Both the position numbers and the translations under genes were made by a program. Below, one piece after another: positions 43,071 through 51,472 of a stretch of DNA of 64,000 nucleotides. The notes under the pieces were generated by a model. That model made no database searches. It was not told where the DNA came from and was given only the letters and a program-made list of their open reading frames with translations. How positions within the stretch are numbered: position 1 is the stretch's first letter; every line of letters begins with the position of its first letter. This DNA is from Streptomyces iakyrus (GTDB lineage: Bacteria; Actinomycetota; Actinomycetes; Streptomycetales; Streptomycetaceae), in assembly GCF_000717055.1 (NCBI RefSeq), contig NZ_JNXI01000028.1, positions 1-64,000 of the forward strand, written 5' to 3'.

Positions 43071-43652
43071 CTAGCAGGGCCTCACGAACCAGACGGGGGT
43101 CCAGTCATAGCTCGCGACGCTGAAGGGAGCGGCCAGGGTGGTGTGGATGACGTTGCGGTTCCGGTTCTTGAACACTGCACGGGTACCGGGGGTCTGGTTG
43201 TTGTAGTAGGAGCCGTCGCCGGTCCAGTTCTGCAGCGCATAGTCCTGGCAGTGGTAAAGAGCGAGCCGGTCGCCCATGCCGAGTGTCTGGCGGAACATGC
43301 AGAAGTACGTGTAGTCGCACTCCCATTGCGCGGCGGCCCGGCTTGCGGTGGTGGCCGACGTGTTCATCTCACGCACGTAGCGCTCGCCGGGTACGGTCAC
43401 CGTCAGCCTGGCGCCATCGGCCAGGACGATCTCGTTCGCCGAGACCTGCCGTCCGTCCTGGCGGGCGAGGTAGCGGTCCACCTTGGCTTGGAGGGCGTCG
43501 GCTTCGTCCCGGCTGAGGCCGGCAGCGTGGGCCTGTTTGCCGAAGGCCGCCGAGGTCTGTGCGGTCTCCACGGATGCCGGTCCCGCCCACCCGACGGACA
43601 GCAGGGCCAACGCCGTGGCTGCGAGGGATGCGTACCGCTTCAGGATGGACAT
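43071..43652 (-). CDS. Secreted peptidase-inhibitor family I36 protein
   Basis: 193 residues from ATG 43652, preceded by GAGGAAAGG. Signal peptide MSILKRYASLAATALALLSV with cleavage near WAGPAS. A helical pro-region with charged residues follows (RDEADALQAKVDRYLARQ). The C-terminal ~75-residue domain is CDYTYFCMFRQTLGMGDRLA, YHCQDYALQNWTGDGSYYNN, ending FVRPC, with a crystallin-like cysteine pattern. I36 proteins inhibit extracellular metalloproteases. A palindromic promoter element is shared with another secreted-protein gene at 45.5 kb. Confidence 0.82.
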   Translation of the reverse strand: MSILKRYASLAATALALLSVGWAGPASVETAQTSAAFGKQAHAAGLSRDEADALQAKVDRYLARQDGRQVSANEIVLADGARLTVTVPGERYVREMNTSATTASRAAAQWECDYTYFCMFRQTLGMGDRLALYHCQDYALQNWTGDGSYYNNQTPGTRAVFKNRNRNVIHTTLAAPFSVASYDWTPVWFVRPC

Positions 43653-43710
43653 GCCTTGCCTTTCCTCAGGAAGCATGTCCGGGAACGTACCCGCCCGGGT
43701 TCCGCTGTCG

Positions 43711-43728
43711 TCCTGACACTTGTCAGGA
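43711..43728. promoter_or_regulatory. Palindrome TCCTGACACTTGTCAGGA upstream of the I36 gene
   Basis: Perfect 8-bp arms around CT. On the minus strand the right arm continues as TGTCAGGACG, with a TACGTT -10-like hexamer 29 bases after the start of that arm. The same arrangement occurs at 45429. The position fits an activator site just above the -35 region. Confidence 0.6.
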
Positions 43729-43903
43729 CAGCGTCGCGGGCCGTCCGCCCCCGCCGTAGCGACCTGCCACCGGTCTGGAATCGCCCACCGGCACCCGAAC
43801 GAGGGACGCTCGCCGGCCGACCGCATCCGGTACCGCCCCAGCGGGCGAACCCCTCACCGTCCGCCCGTCCGCATGCCCCGCACCCCACAGAAGGCCTCCC
43901 GCC

Positions 43904-45412
43904 ATGACCACCCCCCACTGGCTCTTCGGCGACCAGCTCGGCCCGCATTTCCTCACGCCCGTCCATGGACAGGGCCCTGACCGCGCCGCACCTGTGGTGA
44001 TGATCGAGGCACGGTCGGTCTTCCGGCGCAGGCGATTCCACCGCGCCAAGGCCCATCTGGTGCTCTCGGCGATGCGGCACCGTGCGGCGGAGCTGGGTGA
44101 GCGGGTGACGTACGTACGGGCGGAGACCTACCGCGCGGGGCTGCGCCGCGCGGTGGGCGACGGAGGGGTGACCGTGTGCCATCCCACCTCGTACGCGGCG
44201 CTGCGCCTGGTGCGTTCCCTGCCGGGGGTGCGGGTGCTGCCCGCCCGCGGCTTCCTGGTCTCGCACGAGGAATTCACCGGCTGGGCCGAGGGACTCGGTG
44301 GGCGGCGGCTGCTCCAGGAGAACTTCTACCACTGGGTGCGCGAACGGCACGACCTGCTGATGGACGGTGGCCGCCCGGCCGGGGGCCGGTTCAACCACGA
44401 TCACGCCAATCGCGAGCCTCCGCCGCGCGGCGCCACCGCACTGGACGTGCCGGGGCCGTACCGGCCGCGGGAGGACGACATCGACGCAGAGGTGCGTCAG
44501 GACCTCGACCGGTGGGAGCGCGAGGACGGCGTGCGGTTCGTCGGCCGGGACGGCCCCCGCCGCTTCCCCGCCACCCGGCGCGAGGCCCTGTCGGCGCTGC
44601 GCCGCTTCGTGGCGTACCGGCTGTCCTCCTTCGGACCGTACGAGGACGCGATGCTGGCCGCCGACCCGGTGATGGCCCACAGTCTGCTGTCGTCCTCGAT
44701 GAACCTGGGGCTGCTGCACCCCGCCGAGTGCGTGGAACACGCCGAGCGCGCCTGGCGGGAGGGTGGCGTCCCCGTGAACAGCGCCGAGGGGTTCGTCCGT
44801 CAGGTGGCGGGCTGGCGGGAGTACGTCTGGCAGCTGTACTGGCATTTCGGCGAGGACTACCGGAACGGCAACGCACTCGGACACACCCGGGAGTTGCCGG
44901 CCTACTTCGGCGAGCTCGACGCGGACGCGGTCACCGCCCGCTGTCTGGCCACGGCGCTCGCCCAGGTCCGTGACACCGGATGGACGCACCACATCCCCCG
45001 CCTGATGGTGCTGGGCAGCCACGCGTTGCAGCGCGGCTGGGACCCGGGCGCCGTCACCGACTGGTTCCACCGCTGCTTCGTCGACGGCTACGACTGGGTG
45101 ATGGTGCCGAACGTGGTGGGCATGTCCCAGTACGCGGACGGGGGCCGGATGACCACCAAGCCGTACACCTCCGGGGGTGCCTACATCCACCGCATGAGCG
45201 ACCTGTGCGACGGCTGCGCCTTCCGGCCGGCCGACCGCACCGGCCCGCGCGCGTGCCCCTTCACCACCGGGTACTGGGCTTTTCTCCACCGGCACCGGCA
45301 CCGGTTGTCCGGCAACGCCCGGATGCGGCGCGCGGTGCAGGGCCTGGACCGGCTCGGCGACCTCGACGACGTGCTGCACCAGGAGCGGCAGCGGGGCGAC
45401 GGGGCACCGTGA
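43904..45412 (+). CDS. FeS-BCP type cryptochrome/photolyase
   Basis: 502 residues. The N-terminus MTTPHWLFGDQLGPHFL and EARSVFRRRRFHRAKAHLVL are typical of the PhrB/CryB-like iron-sulfur bacterial photolyases. The C-terminal domain has ENFYHWVRERHDLLMDG, HYxxxxG-like helices, and MVPNVVGMSQYADGGRMTTK. Four cysteines at about 347, 435, 438 and 451 (CDGC and RACPF) reproduce the spacing of the 4Fe-4S ligands of Agrobacterium PhrB. It repairs (6-4) photoproducts or senses light with FAD; a lumazine-type antenna is common. It is flanked by two secreted-protein genes. Confidence 0.9.
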   Translation: MTTPHWLFGDQLGPHFLTPVHGQGPDRAAPVVMIEARSVFRRRRFHRAKAHLVLSAMRHRAAELGERVTYVRAETYRAGLRRAVGDGGVTVCHPTSYAALRLVRSLPGVRVLPARGFLVSHEEFTGWAEGLGGRRLLQENFYHWVRERHDLLMDGGRPAGGRFNHDHANREPPPRGATALDVPGPYRPREDDIDAEVRQDLDRWEREDGVRFVGRDGPRRFPATRREALSALRRFVAYRLSSFGPYEDAMLAADPVMAHSLLSSSMNLGLLHPAECVEHAERAWREGGVPVNSAEGFVRQVAGWREYVWQLYWHFGEDYRNGNALGHTRELPAYFGELDADAVTARCLATALAQVRDTGWTHHIPRLMVLGSHALQRGWDPGAVTDWFHRCFVDGYDWVMVPNVVGMSQYADGGRMTTKPYTSGGAYIHRMSDLCDGCAFRPADRTGPRACPFTTGYWAFLHRHRHRLSGNARMRRAVQGLDRLGDLDDVLHQERQRGDGAP

Positions 45413-45428
45413 ACGGGGACGCCGTTGC

Positions 45429-45444
45429 CCTGACATCTGTCAGG
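45429..45444. promoter_or_regulatory. Palindrome CCTGACATCTGTCAGG upstream of the small secreted protein
   Basis: Perfect 7-bp arms around TC, followed by ACG and, 30 bases from the start of the right arm, a TAGGGT -10-like hexamer (45468-45473). It matches the palindrome at 43711 in sequence (CCTGACA-NN-TGTCAGG) and in distance to the putative -10. Confidence 0.6.
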
Positions 45445-45546
45445 ACGTTCGGCAGCCGTCCCCTCGCTAGGGTCCGGTGTCCAGAGCGGGATCCGGTAGC
45501 AGCCGTCCGGTCGACGGCCCACCGACTCCACCACAGGGGGATCACC

Positions 45547-45933
45547 ATGAAGACTCTCACGCACAAGCTCCCGGCCCTCGTCACCGGCGTGGCACTCACC
45601 GCGCTGGCCACCGTCTTCTCCGGCACGGCAGAGGCGGCCAATCCCTGATGGTGGGGTGATGGCGGCATGCGCATGTACTGCAACAACGTCTCGGGGGCCA
45701 CGGTCTACGCCACCCCCGACACCAGCCGTCCGGTCGGCAAGATGTACTCGACCCCGAGCTGGTTCGAGTGCCGCAGGGACACCGGTGCCTACGTCGGCGG
45801 CCCGCACCCGAACCGGTGGCACTGGACGCAGGCCGACAACGGCAAGTGGGGGTGGATGAAGGACACGGACATCTACAGCGAGACCGATCCGGTGCCGACC
45901 CACATCGGCAACGGCATCCCGCAGCCCTGCTGA
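45547..45933 (+). pseudogene. Small secreted protein interrupted by an in-frame TGA
   Basis: ATG 45547, preceded by AGGGGG, opens a clean signal peptide (MKTLTHKLPALVTGVALTAL, cleavage after AEAA). The frame meets TGA at 45646-45648 and continues without shift as WWGDGGMRMYCNNVSGATVY and PSWFECRRDTGAYVGGPHPN, DNGKWGWMKDTDIYSETDPV, PQPC. The second half is a typical Streptomyces SH3-like small secreted domain with three cysteines. Expected residue at the stop is Trp (TGG to TGA). Either a nonsense mutation or UGA readthrough. The mature part alone (ATG 45667) would stay in the cytosol. Confidence 0.7.
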
Positions 45934-45954
45934 CGCCGGCAGTCCGACCGGCCC

Positions 45955-45995
45955 CGGCCGTCTCCGAGCGTCTCACCGGCGCTCGGGGGCGGCCG
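45955..45995. terminator. Hairpin terminator between convergent genes
   Basis: CGGCCG - TCT - CCGAGCG, a 9-base loop, CGCTCGG - GGG - CGGCCG: a two-part stem of 7 plus 6 perfect pairs with a small internal loop. It lies between the 3' ends of the small secreted protein gene and the ABC-F gene and could work in both directions. Confidence 0.65.
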
Positions 45996-46063
45996 AAGCG
46001 CGTCCTGGTCTTTCACCGTCGTCGCCGCGGCTCCGGCGCGGATGATGCGCACACCTCCTCCGG

Positions 46064-47716
46064 TCAATACCTGCGCCCCGCGCGCAACTCCAGCCGCTCC
46101 CCTTCGAATCGTGCACGGAAGCCGCGGTCGTGCGAGACCGCGACCACCGCCCCCCGGTACGCCGCGAGCGCGGCCTGAAGGTCCTCGACCAGGTCGGGCG
46201 CGATGTGGTTCGTCGGCTCGTCCAGTACGAGGAGGTCCGCGGGCCGGGTGACCAGGCGTGCGATCTGGAGCCGACGTCGCTGGCCGGCGGACAGGGCTGC
46301 GACCGGGACGGAGAGGTCCTCCTCCCGGAACAGGCCCAGTGTCAGGAGCTGTTCGGCGTACTCGTCCGGCGGTCCGGGGCGCCCGGCGGCGAACGCGGCG
46401 AGCAGCGGGAGCCGTGGGGAGTGCACGGGCAGTTCCTGCGGGAGATAGCCGATCCGGGCAGGGCGGCGTGCCGTGCCCTCGTCCGGCTCGAGGTCGCCCG
46501 CCAGGACGCGCAGCAGCGTCGTCTTGCCCGCACCGTTGTCTCCTGTGACCAGCAGGCGCTGCCCGGGCGCGATCGTCAGCGGGCCGTCCAGACGCAGCCG
46601 CTCCCCGACTCGTACGTCGTCGATCTCGGCGAGGGCTCCCTGGTCCGCGCCGTCCGCTGTCGACAGCGCCGTCGTGAAGCGGAGCGGTGCCGGGGGTGTT
46701 GTGACCGGGTGGCGCAGCAGGTGGGCCAGGCGCTCCCGCACGGAGCGCACCTGCCCGCCGAGCTTCGCCTCGCTGGAGCGGCGGTGCTTGCCGAATCCCT
46801 GCTTCGGGTCGCGGCCGGTGGTGGCGAGCCGTCTGCCCGCGGCGTCGAGCAGTTCCTCCATGCGGGCCACCTCGGCGACCCACTCCGCGTACCGCTGCTC
46901 CGCGGCGCGCCGGGCGGCGGCTTTCGCGGCGCGGTAGCCGGCCCAGCCGTCGCCGTACCGGCGCACGGTGTGTTCGTCCCGGTCGACCTCGAGGATCGTG
47001 GTGGCGATGCGTTCCAGGAAGCCGCGGTCGTGGGTGACCGCCACGACGGTGCCGCGGTGCGCGCGCAGGTGCTCCTCCAGCCAGTGCACGGCCGCCGCGT
47101 CGAGATGGTTCGTCGGTTCGTCGAGCAGCAGCAGCTCGGGGGCGGCGGCCAGGACGCAGGCGAGCGCGAGCCGCGACTGCTCACCGCCGGAGAGCGAGCC
47201 GAGCAGGCGGTCGCGGGTGACCCCGGTGAGTCCGAGTCCGTGCAGGGCGGCGTCGACGCGGGTGTCCGCCGTGTAGCCGCCGCGTTCCTCGTACGCGATC
47301 AGCAGTTCACCGTACGCGGCGAGCTCTTCGTCCGACGCGTCGGCGAGGGACTCCTCCGCTGCACGGAGCCGGCACTCCATGTCGCGCAGTTCGGTCAGGG
47401 CGAGGTCGACGGCATCCTGCACGGTGCGGGACGGATCGAGGTCGAGGGTCTGTGCGAGGTGGCCGGTGCCGCCGGGGAAGCTGACGGTGATCTCCCCGGC
47501 GTCGGGCGTTTCGGCGGCGGCGAGCAGCCGCAGCAGGGTGGATTTGCCGGCGCCGTTCTCGCCGATGACGGCGGCCTTCTCGCCCGGGCGGACGGTGAAG
47601 GAGACCTGATCGAGGATGGTCCGGGTGCCGTAGGTCTTGGTGACGTCCCTGAACGACAGCTGGGTCATGGCGGCGGGGGCGACGGTGGGCAGGGTGAAGC
47701 GGGCGCGGTCGCGCAT
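46064..47716 (-). CDS. ABC-F ATP-binding protein (ribosomal protection type)
   Basis: 550 residues from ATG 47716 (AGGGAACG ribosome-binding site); ATG 47668 (MTQLSFRDVTKTYG) is an alternative. Two ABC domains: GENGAGKSTLLRLL / LSGGEQSRLALACVL / LLLDEPTNHLD, then [14 protein letters not shown] / LSAGQRRRLQIARLV / LVLDEPTNHI. The linker between them has the basic helices of the P-site tRNA interaction motif (LATTGRDPKQGFGKHRRSSE). No membrane segment. Such proteins dislodge antibiotics from the ribosome. The second Walker B is followed by IAPD rather than LD. A seven-residue leader peptide and hairpin precede it. Confidence 0.88.
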   Translation of the reverse strand: MRDRARFTLPTVAPAAMTQLSFRDVTKTYGTRTILDQVSFTVRPGEKAAVIGENGAGKSTLLRLLAAAETPDAGEITVSFPGGTGHLAQTLDLDPSRTVQDAVDLALTELRDMECRLRAAEESLADASDEELAAYGELLIAYEERGGYTADTRVDAALHGLGLTGVTRDRLLGSLSGGEQSRLALACVLAAAPELLLLDEPTNHLDAAAVHWLEEHLRAHRGTVVAVTHDRGFLERIATTILEVDRDEHTVRRYGDGWAGYRAAKAAARRAAEQRYAEWVAEVARMEELLDAAGRRLATTGRDPKQGFGKHRRSSEAKLGGQVRSVRERLAHLLRHPVTTPPAPLRFTTALSTADGADQGALAEIDDVRVGERLRLDGPLTIAPGQRLLVTGDNGAGKTTLLRVLAGDLEPDEGTARRPARIGYLPQELPVHSPRLPLLAAFAAGRPGPPDEYAEQLLTLGLFREEDLSVPVAALSAGQRRRLQIARLVTRPADLLVLDEPTNHIAPDLVEDLQAALAAYRGAVVAVSHDRGFRARFEGERLELRAGRRY

Positions 47717-47748
47717 ATGACGTTCCCTGGTGGCATGCGAAAGGTCTA

Positions 47749-47782
47749 CGGGCAGCAGAAACGGCGGCATCGGCCGTGCCCG
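47749..47782 (-). promoter_or_regulatory. Hairpin in the ABC-F leader
   Basis: CGGGCA and TGCCCG form outer arms, with an inner CGGC/GCCG pairing, directly after the leader peptide stop and about 33 bases before the ABC-F start. The position fits an attenuator or a structure that hides the ribosome-binding site; alternative folds were not calculated. Confidence 0.4.
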
Positions 47783-47785
47783 GAC

Positions 47786-47809
47786 TCAGACGAAGAAGAG
47801 GAAAGCCAT
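47786..47809 (-). CDS. Leader peptide MAFLFFV before the ABC-F gene
   Basis: ATG 47809 - GCT TTC CTC TTC TTC GTC - TGA, encoding MAFLFFV. It lies 70 bases before the ABC-F start and is followed by a GC-rich hairpin. GGTGAGGGC precedes the ATG. Antibiotic-inducible ABC-F genes are commonly controlled by ribosome stalling on such very short hydrophobic leaders. Seen: start, stop, hairpin. Inferred: attenuation. Confidence 0.5.
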   Translation of the reverse strand: MAFLFFV

Positions 47810-47824
47810 GCCCTCACCATAACA

Positions 47825-47837
47825 AGACGGACCGTCT
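47825..47837. promoter_or_regulatory. Palindrome AGACGGACCGTCT in the ABC-F promoter region
   Basis: Perfect 6-bp arms around one base, between the ABC-F leader and the divergent PLP decarboxylase gene. On the minus strand it lies between a TTGAGG hexamer and a TATGGT hexamer 18 bases apart, so it would overlap the promoter spacer. AGACGG-CCGTCT palindromes are typical TetR-family sites; no tetR gene is adjacent. Confidence 0.5.
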
Positions 47838-47918
47838 CGCCTCAACCGGTTCACGAACAGGCCAGTCTCCCTCCATTGGCCGTTCCCGGCCGCTCGCACG
47901 GGCGGTTACCGTCCGGGC

Positions 47919-49295
47919 ATGGACGAGCTGACCAGGGTCATCCGTCACGCCGCCGAGCATGCCGCCGCCTATCGCCGCTCACTGCCCGGGCGGCCGGTGG
48001 CGCGCCCGGTCGACCACGCGGCCCTGCGCGCCGCCTTCTCCCGCACCCTGAACCGCTCCCCCGCCGACCCGATCGTGGTGGTCGACGAGTTGGTGGCCGC
48101 CGCCGAGACGGGACTCGTCGCGACCGCGGGACCGCGCTTCTTCGGCTTCGTCGTCGGCGGGGCGCTGCCCGCGGCCACCGCCGCGGAGATCCTCGCCGCC
48201 GGATGGGATCAGAACGCCTTCAACGCCGCACTCTCCCCCGCCGCCCTCGCCGCGGAGGAGGCGGCGGGCGCCTGGCTGAAAGACCTGCTCGGCCTCCCCG
48301 CCACGGCGTCCGCCGGGTTCGTCACCGGCGGGCAGGCGGCCAACACCGCAGGGCTGGCGGCAGCCCGGCAGCACCTGCTCACCGAGGCCGGCTGGGACGT
48401 CGCGCGCAAAGGGCTGGGCGGCGCCCCGCGCTTGCGGGTGGTCGCGGGTGAGGAGCGTCATGCCACCATCGACCGCTCGCTGCGGCTGCTGGGCCTGGGC
48501 GCCGACTGCGTCGAGACGGTCCGCACGGACGGACGCGGCGCCCTCGACACCGAGGAGCTGCGCCGCGTGCTGGACTCCGCCCCGGACACGCCGGCGATCG
48601 TCTGCGCGCAGGCGGGAAACGTGAACACCGGCGCCTGCGACGACCTCCGCACCGTCTGCGATCTCGCCCACGTCCACGGCGGCTGGGTGCACGTCGACGG
48701 CGCCTTCGGCCTGTGGGCGGCCGCGAGCCCGGCGACCCGCCCGCTCGTCGACGGTGTCGGGCTGGCCGATTCCTGGGCCTGCGACGGCCATAAGTGGCTG
48801 AACGTGCCCTACGACTGCGGCTACGCCTTCTGCTCCCGCCCCGCCGTGCACGCCGATGCCCTGGCGTACACCGCGTCCTACCTCACCCGTGCCGACGGTG
48901 CTCCGGTCGGTGGCGCCGACTACACCGTCGAGTCGTCCCGCCACGCCCGCGGCTTCGCCACCTGGGCGGCGCTGCGTGAACTCGGCCGGGACGGAGTCGC
49001 CGCGCTCGTGGACCGCTGCTGCTCCCTCGCCCGCCGTTTCGCCGACGGCCTGACCGCGGCCGGCTTCGAGGTGGTGAACGACGTGACGCTCAACCAGGTC
49101 CTCGTCGGCTTCGGCGACGACGCCCGCACCGACCGCGTGGTGCAGGCCGTGCAGCACGAGGGCACCTGCTGGATGGGCGCCACCACCTGGCGCGGCCGAC
49201 GGCTGATGCGCATCTCGGTCTCCGGCCACGCCACGACAGAGGCCGACATCGACCGGTCGGTCGCGGCGATCGTGCGGCTGGCGCGGGAGTCATGA
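47919..49295 (+). CDS. PLP-dependent group II decarboxylase family protein
   Basis: 458 residues. FVTGGQAANTAGLAAARQHL (cofactor phosphate), ERHATIDRSLRLLGLGADCV, HVHGGWVHVDGAFGLWAAAS (cofactor Asp) and SWACDGHKWLNVPYDCGYAF (Schiff-base Lys) are the expected aspartate-aminotransferase fold motifs. The family includes aromatic-L-amino-acid and glutamate decarboxylases and related aldolases. The substrate is not predictable. Divergent from the ABC-F gene. Confidence 0.9.
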   Translation: MDELTRVIRHAAEHAAAYRRSLPGRPVARPVDHAALRAAFSRTLNRSPADPIVVVDELVAAAETGLVATAGPRFFGFVVGGALPAATAAEILAAGWDQNAFNAALSPAALAAEEAAGAWLKDLLGLPATASAGFVTGGQAANTAGLAAARQHLLTEAGWDVARKGLGGAPRLRVVAGEERHATIDRSLRLLGLGADCVETVRTDGRGALDTEELRRVLDSAPDTPAIVCAQAGNVNTGACDDLRTVCDLAHVHGGWVHVDGAFGLWAAASPATRPLVDGVGLADSWACDGHKWLNVPYDCGYAFCSRPAVHADALAYTASYLTRADGAPVGGADYTVESSRHARGFATWAALRELGRDGVAALVDRCCSLARRFADGLTAAGFEVVNDVTLNQVLVGFGDDARTDRVVQAVQHEGTCWMGATTWRGRRLMRISVSGHATTEADIDRSVAAIVRLARES

Positions 49296-49459
49296 CCCCG
49301 GCCCACCTCTCTACGTCTTCGATGCCGCGAGGACCCACCCAATCGAAAAAGTGTACGTTTCACGCTGTTCCGCACTGCAAATGAGATCTAACCTCATGTA
49401 CAGATGGCGGGCGATGGCCGGCCAGTCGACCACCGCCGCCTGTACGAGCGGAGGCGGAG

Positions 49460-50707
49460 ATGAAAGCGTCGATACGGCGGTCCGCGATCTTCGCGAGCGC
49501 GGCCGCTCTTGTGATAGCCGTCTGCGGTACGACGGGTACCGCCCAGGCCGAGCCGGGCGACGGTGAGCTCCAGTTCGGCTACGTCCTGCCGGAGACGGGA
49601 CAGCTGGCCTACCTCGGCCCGCCGCAGATCGAGTCGCTGAAGTTCGCGATAGAGAAGATCAACGACGCGGGCGGGGTCCTGGGCAAGTCGGTGCCCGCCG
49701 TGGTCTCCAGTGACGAGGCGGGCCAGGAGGCCGTCGCGGCACAGTCGGCGGACCGGGTCCTGGCGGCCGGCGTGGACGCGGTCGTCGGCGCCGCGGCTTC
49801 CGGCATGTCGCTGGCGTTCATCGACCGGGTGACCGGTGCGGGCGTGGTGCAGTGCTCGGGGTCCAACACCGCCCCGACCTTCACCGACTACGAGGACGAC
49901 GGCTTCTACTTCCGTACCGCCCCGAGCGACGCGTTGCAGGGGCCCATCCTGGCCGACGTCGTCCGCGACGACGGTCACGACCGGGTGGCCCTGGTGGCAC
50001 GCGCGGACGACTACGGACGCGGCCTGATGGAGGCCACCCGCAAGACGCTGGAGGAGCGCGGGGCGACGGTGACGCTGGCCGAGACCTACGACCCGAAGGC
50101 GACCAACTTCGACCAGGTCGTGCAGCAGATCGAGAACAGCAGGCCGGAAGCCGCCGTCGTGATCGCCTTCGAGGAGGGCACCCAGATTCTGCAGGGCATG
50201 ATCGAGTCCGGACTCGGGCCCGACCAGATCGGCGTCTACGGCGCCGACGGCCTGCGCAGCGAGGAACTGCCCTCGCTCGTCGCCCCGGGCCAGCCCGAGC
50301 GGCTCTCCGGGATGAAGGGAACCGCGCCGGCCTCGGCGTCGAACGAGCAGTACGTGAAGGACCTCCAGGAATTCGCGCCGGATCTGAAGGAGCTGCAGTT
50401 CGCACCGCAGGTGTTCGACTGCGTGACGACGATCGCGCTCGCCGCCGAGAAGGCGGAGTCCGACGATCCGGGCGACTACGTGAAGGAGATGAACGGGATC
50501 ACCAAGGACGGCGACAAGTGCACCTCGTTCGCCGCCTGCAAGGAACTCCTCGCCGACGGCAGGGACATCGACTACGACGGTGTGAGCGGCCCGCTCGACT
50601 TCACCGACAAGGGCGAACCGGGCCAGGCGTCGATCGAGGTGTACGGCTACGACGACGAAGGCAAGCTCCAGACCCTGCGCACCGAGACCAGCAGGGCCGA
50701 GGACTGA
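49460..50707 (+). CDS. Substrate-binding protein of a Liv-type ABC importer
   Basis: 415 residues. Sec signal peptide (MKASIRRSAIFASAAALVIA, cleavage near AQA-EPG; the Cys in VIAVCG has a poor lipobox). LQFGYVLPETGQLAYLGPPQ, VGAAASGMSLAFIDRV and ALVARADDYGRGLMEATRKT are typical type I periplasmic-binding (LivJ/LivK) motifs for branched-chain or other amino acids or amides. It is transcribed towards the permease/ATPase operon (22-base gap) instead of within it, so the two are separately promoted. Confidence 0.9.
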   Translation: MKASIRRSAIFASAAALVIAVCGTTGTAQAEPGDGELQFGYVLPETGQLAYLGPPQIESLKFAIEKINDAGGVLGKSVPAVVSSDEAGQEAVAAQSADRVLAAGVDAVVGAAASGMSLAFIDRVTGAGVVQCSGSNTAPTFTDYEDDGFYFRTAPSDALQGPILADVVRDDGHDRVALVARADDYGRGLMEATRKTLEERGATVTLAETYDPKATNFDQVVQQIENSRPEAAVVIAFEEGTQILQGMIESGLGPDQIGVYGADGLRSEELPSLVAPGQPERLSGMKGTAPASASNEQYVKDLQEFAPDLKELQFAPQVFDCVTTIALAAEKAESDDPGDYVKEMNGITKDGDKCTSFAACKELLADGRDIDYDGVSGPLDFTDKGEPGQASIEVYGYDDEGKLQTLRTETSRAED

Positions 50708-50729
50708 CGGAGAGGACGGACAGCCGGCA

Positions 50730-51470
50730 TCAACGGACGCGGGCGAGAGTGCCGAGGTAGAGCTCGATCACCTTCTCGTCGTGCAGCAGGGCCGTGCCCG
50801 TGCCGGTGTACGCGTTGCGGCCCTGGTCGAGAACGTAGCCGCGGTCACAGAGTTGCAGGCACCTGCGGGCGTTCTGCTCGACCATGAGCACGGCGACGCC
50901 CGCGCTGTTGATCATCCTGCACCGGTCGAAGACGTGGTCCTGGTGCACGGGTGACAGGCCGGCCGACGGCTCGTCGAGCAGCAGCAGCTGCGGCTCCATC
51001 ATCAGGGCGCGGGCCATCGCGAGCATCTGGCGCTCGCCGCCGGACATGGCGCCGGCCTTCTGCTTGCGTCGGCCGGCCAGCAGGGGGAAGAGCTCCTCGA
51101 CCGCCGCGACCCGCCGCGCCTGGTCCTTGGGCCGCAGATACACGCCCATCCGCAGGTTCTCCTCGACGGTCAGCGTGGGGAACACGTTCTGCAGCTGCGG
51201 CACGTAGCCCACGCCCCGCCGGACCATCTCGTGCGCGGGCCGTCCGGTGACGTCCTCACCGTGCAGCCGTACGGTCCCGCCGCGTACCCGCAGCAGCCCG
51301 AAGACGGCCTTGACCAGGGTCGACTTGCCGGCGCCGTTGGGACCGATCACGCCGACCACCTCGCCCGGCCGCACCTCGACGCTGCATCCGCGCAGTACGT
51401 CGACGCCCGGCACGTAGCCGGCGACGATCTCGTCGGCCGCCAGCACCGGCGCCTGCTCCTCCAGGGACAT
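50730..51470 (-). CDS. livF: LivF-type ABC transporter ATPase
   Basis: 246 residues from ATG 51470. GVIGPNGAGKSTLVKAVFGL (Walker A), GYVPQLQNVFPTLTVEENLR, MSGGERQMLAMARALMMEPQ (signature), LLLDEPSAGLSP (Walker B), MVEQNARRCLQLCDRGYVLD. Pairs with LivG to energise the LivHM permease. Two bases after the LivG stop. Confidence 0.93.
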   Translation of the reverse strand: MSLEEQAPVLAADEIVAGYVPGVDVLRGCSVEVRPGEVVGVIGPNGAGKSTLVKAVFGLLRVRGGTVRLHGEDVTGRPAHEMVRRGVGYVPQLQNVFPTLTVEENLRMGVYLRPKDQARRVAAVEELFPLLAGRRKQKAGAMSGGERQMLAMARALMMEPQLLLLDEPSAGLSPVHQDHVFDRCRMINSAGVAVLMVEQNARRCLQLCDRGYVLDQGRNAYTGTGTALLHDEKVIELYLGTLARVR

Positions 51471-51472
51471 CG

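Noticed and set aside
45646..45648. TGA as a selenocysteine codon
   Set aside because: Homologous domains are expected to have Trp here, no selenocysteine machinery or insertion hairpin is visible, and Streptomyces do not normally encode it.
46130..48451. 773-codon open frame on the plus strand opposite the ABC-F gene
   Set aside because: Gly/Arg/Val-rich composition with no motifs; it is the antisense shadow of a clear ABC-F gene in high-GC DNA.
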